Below, piece after piece: positions 1-11,716 of a DNA stretch of 26,566 nucleotides (the stretch's first letter is position 1; each line of letters starts with the position of its first letter). The notes below the pieces were generated by a model, which saw only the letters and a program-made list of their open reading frames with translations, made no database searches and was not told the DNA's origin. The position numbers and the translations under genes were made by a program. This DNA is from Deinococcus multiflagellatus (GTDB lineage: Bacteria; Deinococcota; Deinococci; Deinococcales; Deinococcaceae), in the NCBI RefSeq assembly GCF_020166415.1, contig NZ_JAIQXV010000032.1:1-26566 (forward strand), in the 5' to 3' direction.

Positions 1-4
1 CCAA

Positions 5-34
5 GTCCTCTTCTTTCGAAGGGGGCTTTTTTTT
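5..34 (+). terminator. Rho-independent terminator of a gene left of the window
   Basis: An 8-bp stem (5-12 with 19-26, including G-T pairs) closes on a 6-nt loop and is followed at once by eight T residues (27-34). This is the classic intrinsic terminator layout for rightward transcription. The gene it serves lies outside the window. Confidence 0.6.
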
Positions 35-223
35 GTTCCTGCTCTTCAACGCAGCAGGTTCGTCCTGTCTCCTGCGGGCTTAGCCAAGAGCCACTTCCCT
101 TCCAGAACGTGTTTGCGCTCACGGCAGAACCAGAACGCAGCAGCTGGGAAGAATATCTGTGGTATTGAGGGGTGCCATCGGTCTACCGCGCCTACGAGTT
201 CACACTGCCCACCGGTGGTGGCG

Positions 224-254
224 CAAACAAAAGAAGACCCCTGCAATAGGGGTC
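224..254 (-). terminator. Terminator downstream of tRNA-Leu
   Basis: Read on the minus strand, a 6-bp stem GACCCC/GGGGTC (249-254 with 236-241) closes a 7-nt loop and is followed by a T-rich tail (235 down to 224). It begins 11 nt after the encoded CCA end of the tRNA, so it most likely ends the tRNA-Leu transcript. Confidence 0.65.
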
Positions 255-264
255 CTCTCCTTTA

Positions 265-348
265 TGGTGCCGAGAACGGGACTTGAACCCGCACGCCTTG
301 CGGCGACCGATTTTAAGTCGGTTGCGTCTACCATTCCGCCATCCCGGC
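265..348 (-). tRNA. tRNA-Leu (anticodon UAA)
   Basis: This is a class II tRNA on the minus strand. The 7-bp acceptor stem pairs GCCGGGA (5' end at 348) with TCTCGGC. The T-arm carries the standard GGTTCAAGTCC pattern, and the CCA end is encoded at 265-267. The anticodon stem ACCGA/TCGGT encloses a loop with anticodon TAA at 313-315, so it reads UUA and UUG. A long variable arm (CGCCGCAAGGCG) is typical of tRNA-Leu. It lies 38 nt downstream of the tmRNA terminator, has its own -10 element, and is followed by an intrinsic terminator. UUA codons are rare in such a GC-rich genome, so this tRNA probably serves mostly UUG by wobble. Confidence 0.96.
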
Positions 349-374
349 GCATTCGCCCTTGCCAGGGCCTGCCC

Positions 375-380
375 AGTATA
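375..380 (-). promoter_or_regulatory. -10 element of tRNA-Leu
   Basis: TATACT on the minus strand ends 26 nt before the tRNA 5' end, between the tmRNA terminator and the tRNA. Transcription would start near 368, giving a short leader for RNase P to remove. No clear -35 is visible. Confidence 0.45.
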
Positions 381-385
381 GAGAA

Positions 386-409
386 ATCCCCGCCGGGTGG
401 GGCGGGGAT
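386..409 (-). terminator. tmRNA terminator
   Basis: A perfect 9-bp stem ATCCCCGCC/GGCGGGGAT with a 6-nt loop begins 3 nt after the tmRNA CCA end. On the minus strand it is followed by TTTCTC. It separates the tmRNA transcript from tRNA-Leu. Confidence 0.75.
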
Positions 410-410
410 C

Positions 411-762
<352 letters not shown>

Positions 763-787
763 CGGGCTGAATTTCTTCAGCTCAGAC

Positions 788-793
788 AGTGTA
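788..793 (-). promoter_or_regulatory. Candidate tmRNA -10 element
   Basis: TACACT on the minus strand lies 27 nt upstream of the mature tmRNA 5' end, so a start near 781 would leave a 20-nt leader for RNase P processing. The -35 region (AACTTT at 17 bp spacing) is poor, so this is tentative. Confidence 0.35.
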
Positions 794-839
794 GCAGGTG
801 CATCTGACGAAAAGTTGACCTGCCACACGTTGCCTGCGC

Positions 840-859
840 CTTCTGACGCTGCTCAGAAG
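840..859. repeat. Hairpin over the stop codon of the PHP gene
   Basis: CTTCTGA and TCAGAAG (7 bp, 6-nt loop) straddle the end of the PHP gene. There is no T-run on either side, so this is at best a weak or transcript-stabilising structure. Confidence 0.3.
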
Positions 860-1719
860 CGCCGGAATTGCCCATTAAAGTTGCGCCACTGTTTCTGACC
901 AAAGGCATAGACCGGGTGGGTCCAGCGGCCAGCCACCACGCCTTCACGCAAGGCCGCCAGCAGTTGCTCGGGCGTCTGCACCGTTCGGAATGGGGCTTCC
1001 ACCCAGGCCTCGCCAATGTCGCGCAGGGTGTGGGCGTCGCTGCCCGCGCAGACGGGTAGGTTCCGTTCACTGGCCCAGGCCTCGGCCACGCGGTTCCAGT
1101 GGTGGCGCGAAAGGCGGGAGTTGAAGACCTCCACGATATCCACCTGCTCCGCGATGCGCGCGGTGGCTTCGGGGCGCAGGCGATGGCGCTTAAGGGGATC
1201 GAAGCCGTGTTGCAGGAGCACCAGCCCACCCTGCGCTTTGATGGCCTGCACCGTCTCCTCGGGCGAGAGCTGCGGCGGAATGCGTTCTTGCAGGAACAGG
1301 CCAATCAGCTCGCCTTCACGGGTGGTGATTTCCTCACCGGCAATCACACTTAAGCGGTCATCCAGGCCCAGATCGCGCACGATGGCCTGCAGTTCGGGGC
1401 CGCCCCGGTACTGGTCGTGATCGGTCACCGCCAGGACGCGCGTGTTGGTGCGGAGCATCCAGCCGGGAATGTCGCGCAGCGGCGTTTTGCAGTCCGGGCT
1501 GACCTCGGTGTGGGTGTGCAGGTCCACGCGCATCACCTGCACGCCCCGGCGCCAGACGATGTTGTTCTGCATGGCCGAGGCGGGGCGGGGGGCCCAGCCC
1601 AGCGCGGCGCCCAGGCGGTCTTGCAGACTGTGGACTGCCGCGACTGGCCAGGGGCGGTGTAGGGGCGCCTGCCGGGGCGATTCGGGATGGGGCGGCGGCA
1701 GGGGTGGGCCGGGCGGCAT
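853..1719 (-). CDS. PHP-domain metal-dependent phosphoesterase
   Basis: The product (288 aa from the chosen start) has the PHP-fold metal motifs in order: HTH at about residues 68-70, TDHD at 99-102, GEE at 128-130, QHGFDP at 170-175 and GSDAH at 226-230. Family members (COG0613-like) hydrolyse phosphoesters such as 5' nucleotides or 3',5'-bisphosphates; the substrate here cannot be told. The ATG at 1719 overlaps the stop of the upstream lipid kinase as TGATG and has a GGGAGAAGG ribosome site just before it, so the two are translationally coupled. The Pro-rich first 50 residues are poorly conserved in character, so starts at 1572 or 1533 remain possible. A 7-bp hairpin overlaps the stop codon. 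Confidence 0.88.
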   Translation of the reverse strand: MPPGPPLPPPHPESPRQAPLHRPWPVAAVHSLQDRLGAALGWAPRPASAMQNNIVWRRGVQVMRVDLHTHTEVSPDCKTPLRDIPGWMLRTNTRVLAVTDHDQYRGGPELQAIVRDLGLDDRLSVIAGEEITTREGELIGLFLQERIPPQLSPEETVQAIKAQGGLVLLQHGFDPLKRHRLRPEATARIAEQVDIVEVFNSRLSRHHWNRVAEAWASERNLPVCAGSDAHTLRDIGEAWVEAPFRTVQTPEQLLAALREGVVAGRWTHPVYAFGQKQWRNFNGQFRRF

Positions 1720-2657
1720 CAGCCTTCTCCCTGTTGGGGCACCAGCACCTGAAGGGCGCCGGGCCACGCCTCAACCCGCACCACGCCAGCCGCGCCGGGC
1801 ACGGGAGGGCGAACCTCGGCGTCAATGTGAAAGGCCTGCCCGCTGTAAGGAATGTCCACAACGGCTGCGCGGCTGCTCTCGACACTGGACAGGGCGTCGA
1901 ACTCATCGCGGGCCAGGGCGGCGAGGTAGGCCAGCAGCCCTTCACGGCCCCCCGCATCAATGCGCACCACGTCCAGCTGGCCGTCGCCAGGATCGGCGTG
2001 GGTGGCCAGCCGCAGCCGGGGGCCGGTGGCGCGGGTGTTCATCACTTCCAGCAGCGCGAACGCTGTGGGGGGCGCGGTCTGCCCGTCCACCGTGAGGCTC
2101 AGGGGCGGCGGATCAAAGCTGGTGAGGGCGGTGGTCAGGGCCTGCACGGCGCGCAGGGGGCTTTTGCCGGACTCGGGGTCGTACTCGGCCAGAACATCGG
2201 CAAAGGCGCCGCAGCCGCAGGCTTCCAGAAACAGATCCTGGCCCCAGGGCGCCGTGACGCGGCCCAGGTCGAAGGGCTGCACCTGCGCCGCACCGTACGA
2301 CGCCAGAATGTCCAGCGGCGCGCCCTGAATGCCCAGTGTCCGCGCCACGTTGTTGGCGGTGCCCATCGGCACGATGCCCAGCACCACGCCGGGGCGGCCC
2401 GCCAGTTGCAGGGCCACCGCGCGCACGGTGCCGTCACCACCCGCCACGAAGACGGGGCCCTGCGCCGTGGCCAGCGCTTCCTGCAACTCGTCCTCAGAGG
2501 TGGTGGCGCGGCACACAGGCTGGAACCCCAGGCCATGCAGCACACCCACCAGATCCTCGGGGGTGCAGTGGCCGCTGCCGCCCGCATTCGCGTTGTAAAT
2601 CAGGGTGGCGTGGCCCCGGTCTGTCTGGGTGGGCGATGGGCCGGTGGCTGCTGTCAT
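1719..2657 (-). CDS. Diacylglycerol/lipid kinase family protein (DagK_cat), copy 1
   Basis: The 312-residue protein carries the catalytic signature of the DagK/YegS/sphingosine-kinase superfamily: GGDGT at residues 73-77, PMGTANN at 97-103 (nucleotide binding) and the family-specific EACGCG at 145-150. Such soluble enzymes phosphorylate lipid alcohols with ATP at the membrane face. The ATG at 2657 lies 6 nt after a TACAGT -10 element, so a leaderless start fits. A longer reading frame upstream would run into the oppositely oriented gene at 2797 and is rejected. The stop is coupled to the PHP phosphoesterase. A clear paralogue sits at 4639-5541. The actual lipid substrate is unknown. Confidence 0.9.
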   Translation of the reverse strand: MTAATGPSPTQTDRGHATLIYNANAGGSGHCTPEDLVGVLHGLGFQPVCRATTSEDELQEALATAQGPVFVAGGDGTVRAVALQLAGRPGVVLGIVPMGTANNVARTLGIQGAPLDILASYGAAQVQPFDLGRVTAPWGQDLFLEACGCGAFADVLAEYDPESGKSPLRAVQALTTALTSFDPPPLSLTVDGQTAPPTAFALLEVMNTRATGPRLRLATHADPGDGQLDVVRIDAGGREGLLAYLAALARDEFDALSSVESSRAAVVDIPYSGQAFHIDAEVRPPVPGAAGVVRVEAWPGALQVLVPQQGEG

Positions 2658-2663
2658 AGCGCC

Positions 2664-2669
2664 ACTGTA
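2664..2669 (-). promoter_or_regulatory. -10 element for leaderless start of lipid kinase 1
   Basis: TACAGT, then 6 nt (GGCGCT), then the ATG at 2657. This spacing would put the transcription start on the A of the start codon. No good -35 is visible. Confidence 0.45.
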
Positions 2670-2796
2670 GTCAGCCAGCTCAGCGGTTGCCTTGAGCAAA
2701 TCGTGGGAGAAGGGGCGGGCAGGCGGTGCGAGTGGGCACATGAGGCAAAGTGTGGTTGGCCTGTGCCCTAAGCTGGGGCCCGCACTGGAGGCCCCC

Positions 2797-3543
2797 ATGC
2801 AGCAGATCTTTGCCACCCCCAAAGATGACAAGAGTAATCCCTACTCGACGGTGAACGCGGCGCCCAAGGGACAGTTCTGCAAGCCTTACTCGTCACAGGA
2901 ACTCCGCAATGGCACCATGCGCTTTGACTTGCTGAAAGCGAATGCGGGCCTGACGGTCGTTGGACTGAAGTTTGGGCGAGAAGTGGAAGCGCTCTGGCGC
3001 CAATACCTGAGAGGGGGGACAGGAAAACGCCTTGAAATCACCAAGGACAAGTACCCCACCGTGTACCAGTCCTTCGTCAATGCGAAGGCCAATGAGAGCG
3101 TGGCCTCTTTGATCTGTAGCAATATCGCTGTCCGGATGTCCCTGGGCGAAATTGCGAAGAAGGGTGGCGTCTTCGATATTCAGAAGCTGGTTCCTGCAGA
3201 TGAACTGCGCGAGTTTGTCTCGATGCTGCGGTACAGCAAGAAGGACGGCGCAGCGGGCAATCTGGCAGGGAACTTCACCTCTGGCAGTGACTTTGGCAAG
3301 GACACACGCAGCGTCACCGGCAAAGCACACATCAAATTCCTGACGAATAAAAGCGTCCAGATTAAACTGGTCCTGAATATCACCGTCAATGACGCAATAG
3401 ATCTCTGCCCCGGTCAACCTGGGGATAAGGATGAGCAGCTCCTGACGGTGCCCTTGAGCCGACTGGAGAAGTCAGGGATGGCCGGCGATATTGGGTTTTC
3501 AGTGTCCTACCCTTACACCTACACAGAGTTGAAAAAGCTGTGA
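2797..3543 (+). CDS. Hypothetical protein, possible DUF4157/eCIS-effector-like C-terminal domain
   Basis: The product is 248 residues with no signal peptide or membrane segment. The ATG at 2797 has GGAG six nt upstream, and TAAGCT at 2769 could be its -10. I cannot assign a function. Two patches, a GLKFGREVEALWRQYLRGG-like stretch near residues 56-74 and a C-terminal D-x-IDLCPG ... TVPLSRLE-x-SG-x-x-GDI motif, remind me of the region found C-terminal to the DUF4157 (extracellular contractile injection system) domain. That is from memory and low confidence. The metal-protease-like HExxH core of DUF4157 is absent. It shares a GTGA stop/start overlap with the next gene. Base composition is less GC-rich than the flanking genes, which suggests transfer. 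Confidence 0.75.
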   Translation: MQQIFATPKDDKSNPYSTVNAAPKGQFCKPYSSQELRNGTMRFDLLKANAGLTVVGLKFGREVEALWRQYLRGGTGKRLEITKDKYPTVYQSFVNAKANESVASLICSNIAVRMSLGEIAKKGGVFDIQKLVPADELREFVSMLRYSKKDGAAGNLAGNFTSGSDFGKDTRSVTGKAHIKFLTNKSVQIKLVLNITVNDAIDLCPGQPGDKDEQLLTVPLSRLEKSGMAGDIGFSVSYPYTYTELKKL

Positions 3544-3992
3544 AGCGGTGGGGCGCTTTGATCCTGCTCTCGGCCTGCGCGTCCACAGCCCCTCTAAAGG
3601 CCCAATGGATAGAAGAGGAGTTCGGAGGGACGCTGCAGAACGTGGATTGCCGGGGTCAAACTGAGGACAGTTACATTGTGTGCACGTTCGACAACACAAC
3701 AAAATTCAGGGCCTTTCTTGCCACCAATGCTCGCACGAAGACGGTCAGTTTATTGAGTTTGGGCTACCGCAAGCCCCTTGCCCAGCTGACGGGGAAGGAT
3801 AGAGGTGACTCCGCACATTTGAGGTACGGCTGTAAAGCCGATGATCTAGCGCAGGCGGGGCAAGACTGGGTCACTGTATACCCGACGATTGCCTTGTTGA
3901 GGCGGCATGCCAAGCCAGAGGCGGCGCCTCATTTTGAACTCCTGCTTGGCCAGAAACGCGGCTGCCTTCTGGCTTTGCCCAGAGAAGGGTAG
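3540..3992 (+). CDS. Putative lipoprotein/secreted protein coupled to upstream gene
   Basis: The product is 150 residues with a GTG start at 3540 whose GTGA overlaps the stop of the preceding gene. The N-terminus has Lys-Arg, a short hydrophobic stretch and a lipobox-like LSAC at residues 10-13, so it is probably exported and perhaps lipidated; the signal is short for the class. The remainder has three cysteines able to form disulfides and no domain I recognise. The tight coupling suggests the two proteins act as a pair, for example effector and periplasmic partner, but that is inference only. Composition resembles the upstream partner rather than the flanking kinases. Confidence 0.72.
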   Translation: MKRWGALILLSACASTAPLKAQWIEEEFGGTLQNVDCRGQTEDSYIVCTFDNTTKFRAFLATNARTKTVSLLSLGYRKPLAQLTGKDRGDSAHLRYGCKADDLAQAGQDWVTVYPTIALLRRHAKPEAAPHFELLLGQKRGCLLALPREG

Positions 3993-4167
3993 GCTTGGTC
4001 GAATGCTCAGTCCCTGGTCGATTTTGGCTATTGTCCTGAATGCACAGCCGCATCCTGCCCCATAACCCGCAGGGTTGCAGGGCCTTCTGGGAAGCCTGTG
4101 CACCCGGCGGCGAGGCAGCTGATAACAGCAATGGCGCGCTGACCCAGAAGAGTAATGACTGACCCCG

Positions 4168-4188
4168 GCCCCGGTGCGTTGCCGGGGC
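4168..4188. terminator. Possible weak terminator between convergent genes
   Basis: A 7-bp GC-rich stem (GCCCCGG/CCGGGGC) with a 7-nt loop lies between the rightward lipoprotein gene and the leftward membrane-protein gene. There is no proper T-run, so function as a terminator is uncertain. Nothing else recognisable lies in 3993-4206. Confidence 0.3.
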
Positions 4189-4206
4189 TTCGCCATTGAC
4201 CCCGCC

Positions 4207-4560
4207 CTAATCCAGCGTGTCCGGGTGTCGCGGCGCCGCGCGCTGCTGGCGCAGGGCCACCCAGTCTTCGTAGGCAAGCGCAGGCAGCAGCGTAAAGCTG
4301 CCCAGGACCAGCGACGCCGCCGCGCCCGGCAGCCGCGCCGCCGTCCGGCCTGTGAGGGCCAGATACAGGGCGCCCAGGGTGGACAGCGCCCCGATGTCCA
4401 TGAACATCACCCGGGCGAAGGAACTGCGGCGCAGGGTCTGGCGCGTGCCCAGATCGCCGGAGCGGCGGCCCAGCACGGCGGTCAGCAGCACCATCAGCCA
4501 CAGCCCCAGATACAGGCGCAGCCGGGCAGGGGAGGGCGAGCGGTACTCATCCAGAGGCAT
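4207..4560 (-). CDS. Small three-helix membrane protein
   Basis: The 117-residue protein has three hydrophobic segments, about residues 13-31, 49-71 and 79-97, separated by Arg-rich loops, and a charged C-terminal tail. It is likely an inner-membrane protein; I do not recognise the family. The ATG at 4560 is chosen because a TACGCT -10 element ends 5 nt upstream and because the open frame further upstream lies antisense to the kinase gene. It is transcribed divergently from lipid kinase 2, and the two promoters lie in one inverted repeat. Confidence 0.7.
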   Translation of the reverse strand: MPLDEYRSPSPARLRLYLGLWLMVLLTAVLGRRSGDLGTRQTLRRSSFARVMFMDIGALSTLGALYLALTGRTAARLPGAAASLVLGSFTLLPALAYEDWVALRQQRAAPRHPDTLD

Positions 4561-4565
4561 GGCCC

Positions 4566-4588
4566 AGCGTACCCCGGCGCGGTACGCT
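4566..4588. promoter_or_regulatory. Divergent -10 elements arranged as an inverted repeat
   Basis: AGCGTACC (4566-4573) and GGTACGCT (4581-4588) are perfect 8-bp inverted repeats 7 bp apart. Each arm supplies a TACGCT hexamer: leftward at 4571-4566 for the membrane protein, rightward at 4583-4588 for lipid kinase 2. The two promoters would overlap and could share an operator. Confidence 0.45.
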
Positions 4589-4600
4589 GAAGCACAGCCC

Positions 4601-4642
4601 ATGATCATGTTCGCGCCGCTTTGTTCAGGAGGCCCGGTCTGA
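4601..4642 (+). CDS. Possible 13-codon upstream ORF
   Basis: An ATG 12 nt after the rightward TACGCT opens a 13-codon frame (MIMFAPLCSGGPV). Its TGA stop overlaps the presumed CTG start of lipid kinase 2 as CTGA, and it contains the AGGAGG ribosome site of that gene. This geometry would allow translational coupling. Its own ribosome site is weak, so translation is unproven. Confidence 0.3.
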   Translation: MIMFAPLCSGGPV

Positions 4643-5541
4643 GCCTTCAGCGCCTCCCCGCCACCCTGATCTACAACCCACGGGCGGGCAGCAGCCACCG
4701 CGCGCCACCGGCCGCGCTGTGCCGCGCCCTGCACGACGCTGGATTTGCGGTCACGCTGCATGTCACCAGGCACACGGAGGAGCTGGGCACCCTGCTGGGC
4801 CAGACCAGCGGCACCATTTTTCTGGCCGGAGGCGACGGCACCCTGCGCACCGGGGCGCTGCACCTGCTGGGCCGCCGGGACGTCACCCTGGGCGTGCTGC
4901 CCATGGGCACGGCCAACAACGTGGCGCGCGCCCTGAACCTTTTCGGTGACCCCCTGGCGGTGGCCCAGCGCTTCGGGCAGGCCCGGCCGATGCCGTTCGA
5001 TGTGGGCCGCATCCGGGGAAGCTGGGGTGAGGACCACTTTCTGGAAGCCTGCGGCTGTGGGCTGTTCGCCGACATTCTGGACGATTACGGGCCCCATCTG
5101 GCCAAGAGCCCGGTGCGCGCGCTGGGCTCGACCCTGGAAGCCTTTGCCATGCACCAGCCGCTGGGCCTGCATGTGACCGTGGACGGCCGCCCGCTGCCCA
5201 GCCCACCTGTGGCGGTGCTGGAGGTGATGAACACGCCCAGCACCGGCAATGGCTTGCACCTGGCCCCGGGGGCCCGGGTGGACGACGGCCTGCTGAATCT
5301 GGTGCGCGTGGACGGCCTGCGGCGCGCACCCATGCTCACCTATGCCCAGGCCATGCGCCGGGGCACCTTTCACCAGCTGCCCAGCGTGCATTCGGCGGTC
5401 GGGCGCCGCTTCGTGATTGCGGATCAGGGACAAGTGTGGCACCTCGACACCGAACTCCGCCGGAGCACAGCGCCCGGCGGAGTGGTGGAGGTCGAAGTGG
5501 TGGCCGGAGCGCTACAGGTGCTCAGTCCCGCACAGGGGTAG
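4639..5541 (+). CDS. Diacylglycerol/lipid kinase family protein (DagK_cat), copy 2
   Basis: This is a paralogue of the kinase at 1719-2657: GGDGT at about residues 64-68, PMGTANN at 88-94, the PFDVG and EACGCG motifs and the same C-terminal beta-rich domain, 300 residues in all. The frame has no ATG or GTG near its conserved N-terminus. A perfect AGGAGG at 4627-4632 lies 6 nt before a CTG at 4639, which I choose as the start; a TTG at 4621 is in frame but has no ribosome site. An upstream ORF ends at this CTG. It is convergent with nrdJ, with only 9 nt between the stops. Likely a cytosolic, membrane-associated ATP-dependent lipid kinase of unknown substrate. Confidence 0.88.
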   Translation: MSLQRLPATLIYNPRAGSSHRAPPAALCRALHDAGFAVTLHVTRHTEELGTLLGQTSGTIFLAGGDGTLRTGALHLLGRRDVTLGVLPMGTANNVARALNLFGDPLAVAQRFGQARPMPFDVGRIRGSWGEDHFLEACGCGLFADILDDYGPHLAKSPVRALGSTLEAFAMHQPLGLHVTVDGRPLPSPPVAVLEVMNTPSTGNGLHLAPGARVDDGLLNLVRVDGLRRAPMLTYAQAMRRGTFHQLPSVHSAVGRRFVIADQGQVWHLDTELRRSTAPGGVVEVEVVAGALQVLSPAQG

Positions 5542-5550
5542 GCCAGGACC

Positions 5551-9645
<4,095 letters not shown>

Positions 9646-9764
9646 AGGGCTCCTTGCGGAAGAAGACAGCCACAATAAGAAACGCACCGCTCCTTTCGAG
9701 CCGTGAGTCACCGTCTTCATCCAGATTGGGGGCTGCTGTCGGGCAACCTGTTCTTCGATGGCTG

Positions 9765-9793
9765 ACTGTACCACCGCCCTGAGAGGCGTACAA
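9765..9793 (-). promoter_or_regulatory. nrdJ promoter
   Basis: Minus-strand TTGTAC (9793-9788) and TACAGT (9770-9765) are separated by 17 bp. Transcription would start near 9758, giving a leader of about 110 nt before the ATG at 9645. The -35 hexamer lies inside the proximal NrdR-box-like palindrome. Confidence 0.5.
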
Positions 9794-9835
9794 GCACTTG
9801 TACGTTTGGCCCAAATGAGGTACTAGATACAGCGT
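9788..9835. promoter_or_regulatory. Tandem NrdR-box-like operators upstream of nrdJ
   Basis: Box 1 (9788-9803) is GTACAAGCACTTGTAC, a near-perfect palindrome. Box 2 (9820-9835) is GTACTAGATACAGCGT, which agrees at 11 of 16 positions with the published NrdR consensus acaCwAtATaTwGtgt. The boxes start 32 bp apart (16-bp linker), the three-helical-turn spacing known for paired NrdR boxes. NrdR itself is encoded at 18808-19266. Confidence 0.6.
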
Positions 9836-9900
9836 CTACGGTCCGCCCTGGGTGCAAAAGGCGTTTCAGCACGTTTGGATGGGCTTTCTTGACTCTCCCC

Positions 9901-10863
9901 TCAATGCCGCTCGGGTTTGGCCTCTCGCTCCATCAGCTGGGCCAGACCCTCCTGCGGGGTCCATTCGCCCCGGGTCACCTTGGCCACGGCCCGGACAATC
10001 GGCAGGTCGTGGCCGTGGGCGGTGGCCCAGGCGTCCAGCAGACCGGCGGTGCGCAGGCCCTCCACCACCTTGCCGCCCTGCCCCGGATGCTCGCCGCGCG
10101 CCATCGCCTCGCCCGCCGCGCGGTTGCGGCTGTGGCGACTGGTGGCCGTGGCAACCAGATCACCCAGGCCGCTCAGGCCATACACCGTGTCCTCGTGGGC
10201 GCCTTCGGCCTTCAGGTAGCGGCCCATCTCGCGCAGCCCCCGGGTGATGATCGCGGCCTTGGCGTTGTCGCCCAGGTTCAGGCCATCGGCCAGCCCGGCC
10301 GCCACGGCCATGACGTTTTTCAGCACGCCACCCAGCTCCACGCCCGTTTCGTCCTCGCTGGTGTACACCCGCAGGGCGGGGGTCATCAGGGCCGCCTGCA
10401 CTGTACGGGCAAAGCCGGTGTCGCGGCTGGCCACCACCGTGGCCGCTGGCAGCCCGCGCCCCACCTCCTCGGCGTGGTTGGGGCCGCTGAGCACCGCCAC
10501 CCGCAGAAAGCCCAGTTCGCGGGCCAGATGGGTCAGCTGGCTGCCGTCGGGCGCGAGGCCCTTGGCACACAGCACCACGCCCAGCGACCGGGGCAGCACC
10601 GCCAGCAGGTCCGGCACCCCCACGCTGGGCACCACGACCAGCGCAAAGGCGGCGTCGCCCAGCGCCTCGCCCAGATGGGCCGTGACTTCCAGGTGCGCCG
10701 GTAGGGTGACGCCCGGGAGATACTCGGCGTTCACCCGCTCCTGACGCAGTCGCCCGGCAAAATCGGCGCGGCGGGCCCACAGGGTTACAGGGCCGTTGCG
10801 GGCCGCATTGACCGCCAAAGCGGTGCCCCAGCCACCCGCCCCCAGCACCGGCAGCGCGCTCAT
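9901..10863 (-). CDS. gpsA: Glycerol-3-phosphate dehydrogenase [NAD(P)+]
   Basis: The 320-residue cytosolic enzyme reduces dihydroxyacetone phosphate to sn-glycerol 3-phosphate, the backbone for phospholipids. It shows the Rossmann GAGGWG motif at 8-13, Lys101 in LCAKGL, the GPN motif at 127-129, the catalytic Lys182 in LKN, GDN at 198-200, and the SGLGDL loop with the following SRNR at 231-248. Length is normal for the family. The ATG at 10863 overlaps the stop of the methyltransferase as ATGA, so the two are coupled. The product feeds acyltransfer steps; a PlsC-like protein is encoded at 19527-20147. Confidence 0.95.
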   Translation of the reverse strand: MSALPVLGAGGWGTALAVNAARNGPVTLWARRADFAGRLRQERVNAEYLPGVTLPAHLEVTAHLGEALGDAAFALVVVPSVGVPDLLAVLPRSLGVVLCAKGLAPDGSQLTHLARELGFLRVAVLSGPNHAEEVGRGLPAATVVASRDTGFARTVQAALMTPALRVYTSEDETGVELGGVLKNVMAVAAGLADGLNLGDNAKAAIITRGLREMGRYLKAEGAHEDTVYGLSGLGDLVATATSRHSRNRAAGEAMARGEHPGQGGKVVEGLRTAGLLDAWATAHGHDLPIVRAVAKVTRGEWTPQEGLAQLMEREAKPERH

Positions 10864-11615
10864 GGCTGGGCCTCCGGCGCCCAGGCAAAGACCCAGACGC
10901 GGGGCGTCTCGGGCGTGGGCGGCGCGTAATCGGGGTATTCCACAATGTCCCAGCGCTCGAAGCCGGCCCCAGCCAGCAGGGGTTCCAGGTCCGCCGGATC
11001 GTAGCCGCGTTCCTGGTGCACCTCGATGAATTCCTCGCCCTCCACCCGGCACAGCGCCTGCACCACGCCCAAGCCTGCCTCATCATCAAAGTGATGCGAC
11101 CAGTGGTAGTGCACCTCGCCGCCCCCGGGGAGTGGGGCCAGCCCCTCGATGGCGCCGCCGTCCCACAGGTCCTGCACGCCCAGGCGCGTGTTCACGTCGA
11201 AAGCCAGGAGCCCGCCGGGCCGCAGATGGGCCCGCGCCCGGCGCAGCGCGGCCCCCAGGTCGGCGGGGGTCAGCAGATTGTTCAGGCTGTCGAACACGCA
11301 CGTCACCAGATCGAAGGTCTGCCCCAGGTTAAAGGTGCGCAGATCGCCCGGAACGAACGTCAGGTCCGGCAGGCGGCGGCGGGCCTCGGCCAGCATGTCG
11401 CGGCTGGCGTCCAGGCCCGTGACCTGCCAGCCCGCCTGCTGAAGCTCATGGGTAAAGCCGCCGGTGCCGCACGCGAGGTCCAGTGCCCGCCCTGTCGTGT
11501 TCAGGCCGCCGTCGCGCGCATAGGTCAGCACGAAGTCGGCCCAGTGGTCGTATTCCACGTCCGCCATGATCGCGTCGTAGACGGCGGCGAGCGCGGTAAA
11601 GGGCGGCTGCTGCAT
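10860..11615 (-). CDS. Class I SAM-dependent methyltransferase
   Basis: The 251-residue protein has motif I DLACGTGG at residues 46-53, an acidic motif II GLDAS at 67-71, PGDLR at 89-93 and a typical seven-stranded fold pattern after it. The substrate cannot be deduced. It has an ATGA overlap with gpsA downstream, so they are co-translated. The ATG at 11615 lies 7 nt after a TATACT -10, with no Shine-Dalgarno sequence, which points to a leaderless mRNA. Confidence 0.9.
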   Translation of the reverse strand: MQQPPFTALAAVYDAIMADVEYDHWADFVLTYARDGGLNTTGRALDLACGTGGFTHELQQAGWQVTGLDASRDMLAEARRRLPDLTFVPGDLRTFNLGQTFDLVTCVFDSLNNLLTPADLGAALRRARAHLRPGGLLAFDVNTRLGVQDLWDGGAIEGLAPLPGGGEVHYHWSHHFDDEAGLGVVQALCRVEGEEFIEVHQERGYDPADLEPLLAGAGFERWDIVEYPDYAPPTPETPRVWVFAWAPEAQP

Positions 11616-11622
11616 GAATGGA

Positions 11623-11628
11623 AGTATA
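11623..11628 (-). promoter_or_regulatory. -10 element for leaderless methyltransferase-gpsA transcript
   Basis: TATACT, 7 nt spacer, ATG at 11615. The preceding bases have no ribosome-binding site. Transcription would start at the start codon. Confidence 0.55.
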
Positions 11629-11696
11629 AGCCCCGCCCCTGCCAGGGTTTCTGCGCCCCCAGTGGGGCCACAACTACTCTCCTGGAACCTACGGGT

Positions 11697-11716
11697 CGCC
11701 CGGCGTGAACCGGGCG
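11697..11716. repeat. Hairpin in intergenic region
   Basis: CGCCCGG and CCGGGCG (7 bp, 6-nt loop) lie between the divergent methyltransferase and lipoprotein genes. There is no T-run; its role is unknown. Confidence 0.3.

Noticed and set aside
9646..9764. Cobalamin riboswitch in the nrdJ leader
   Set aside because: A B12 box and the expected large fold are not visible in the leader of about 110 nt.
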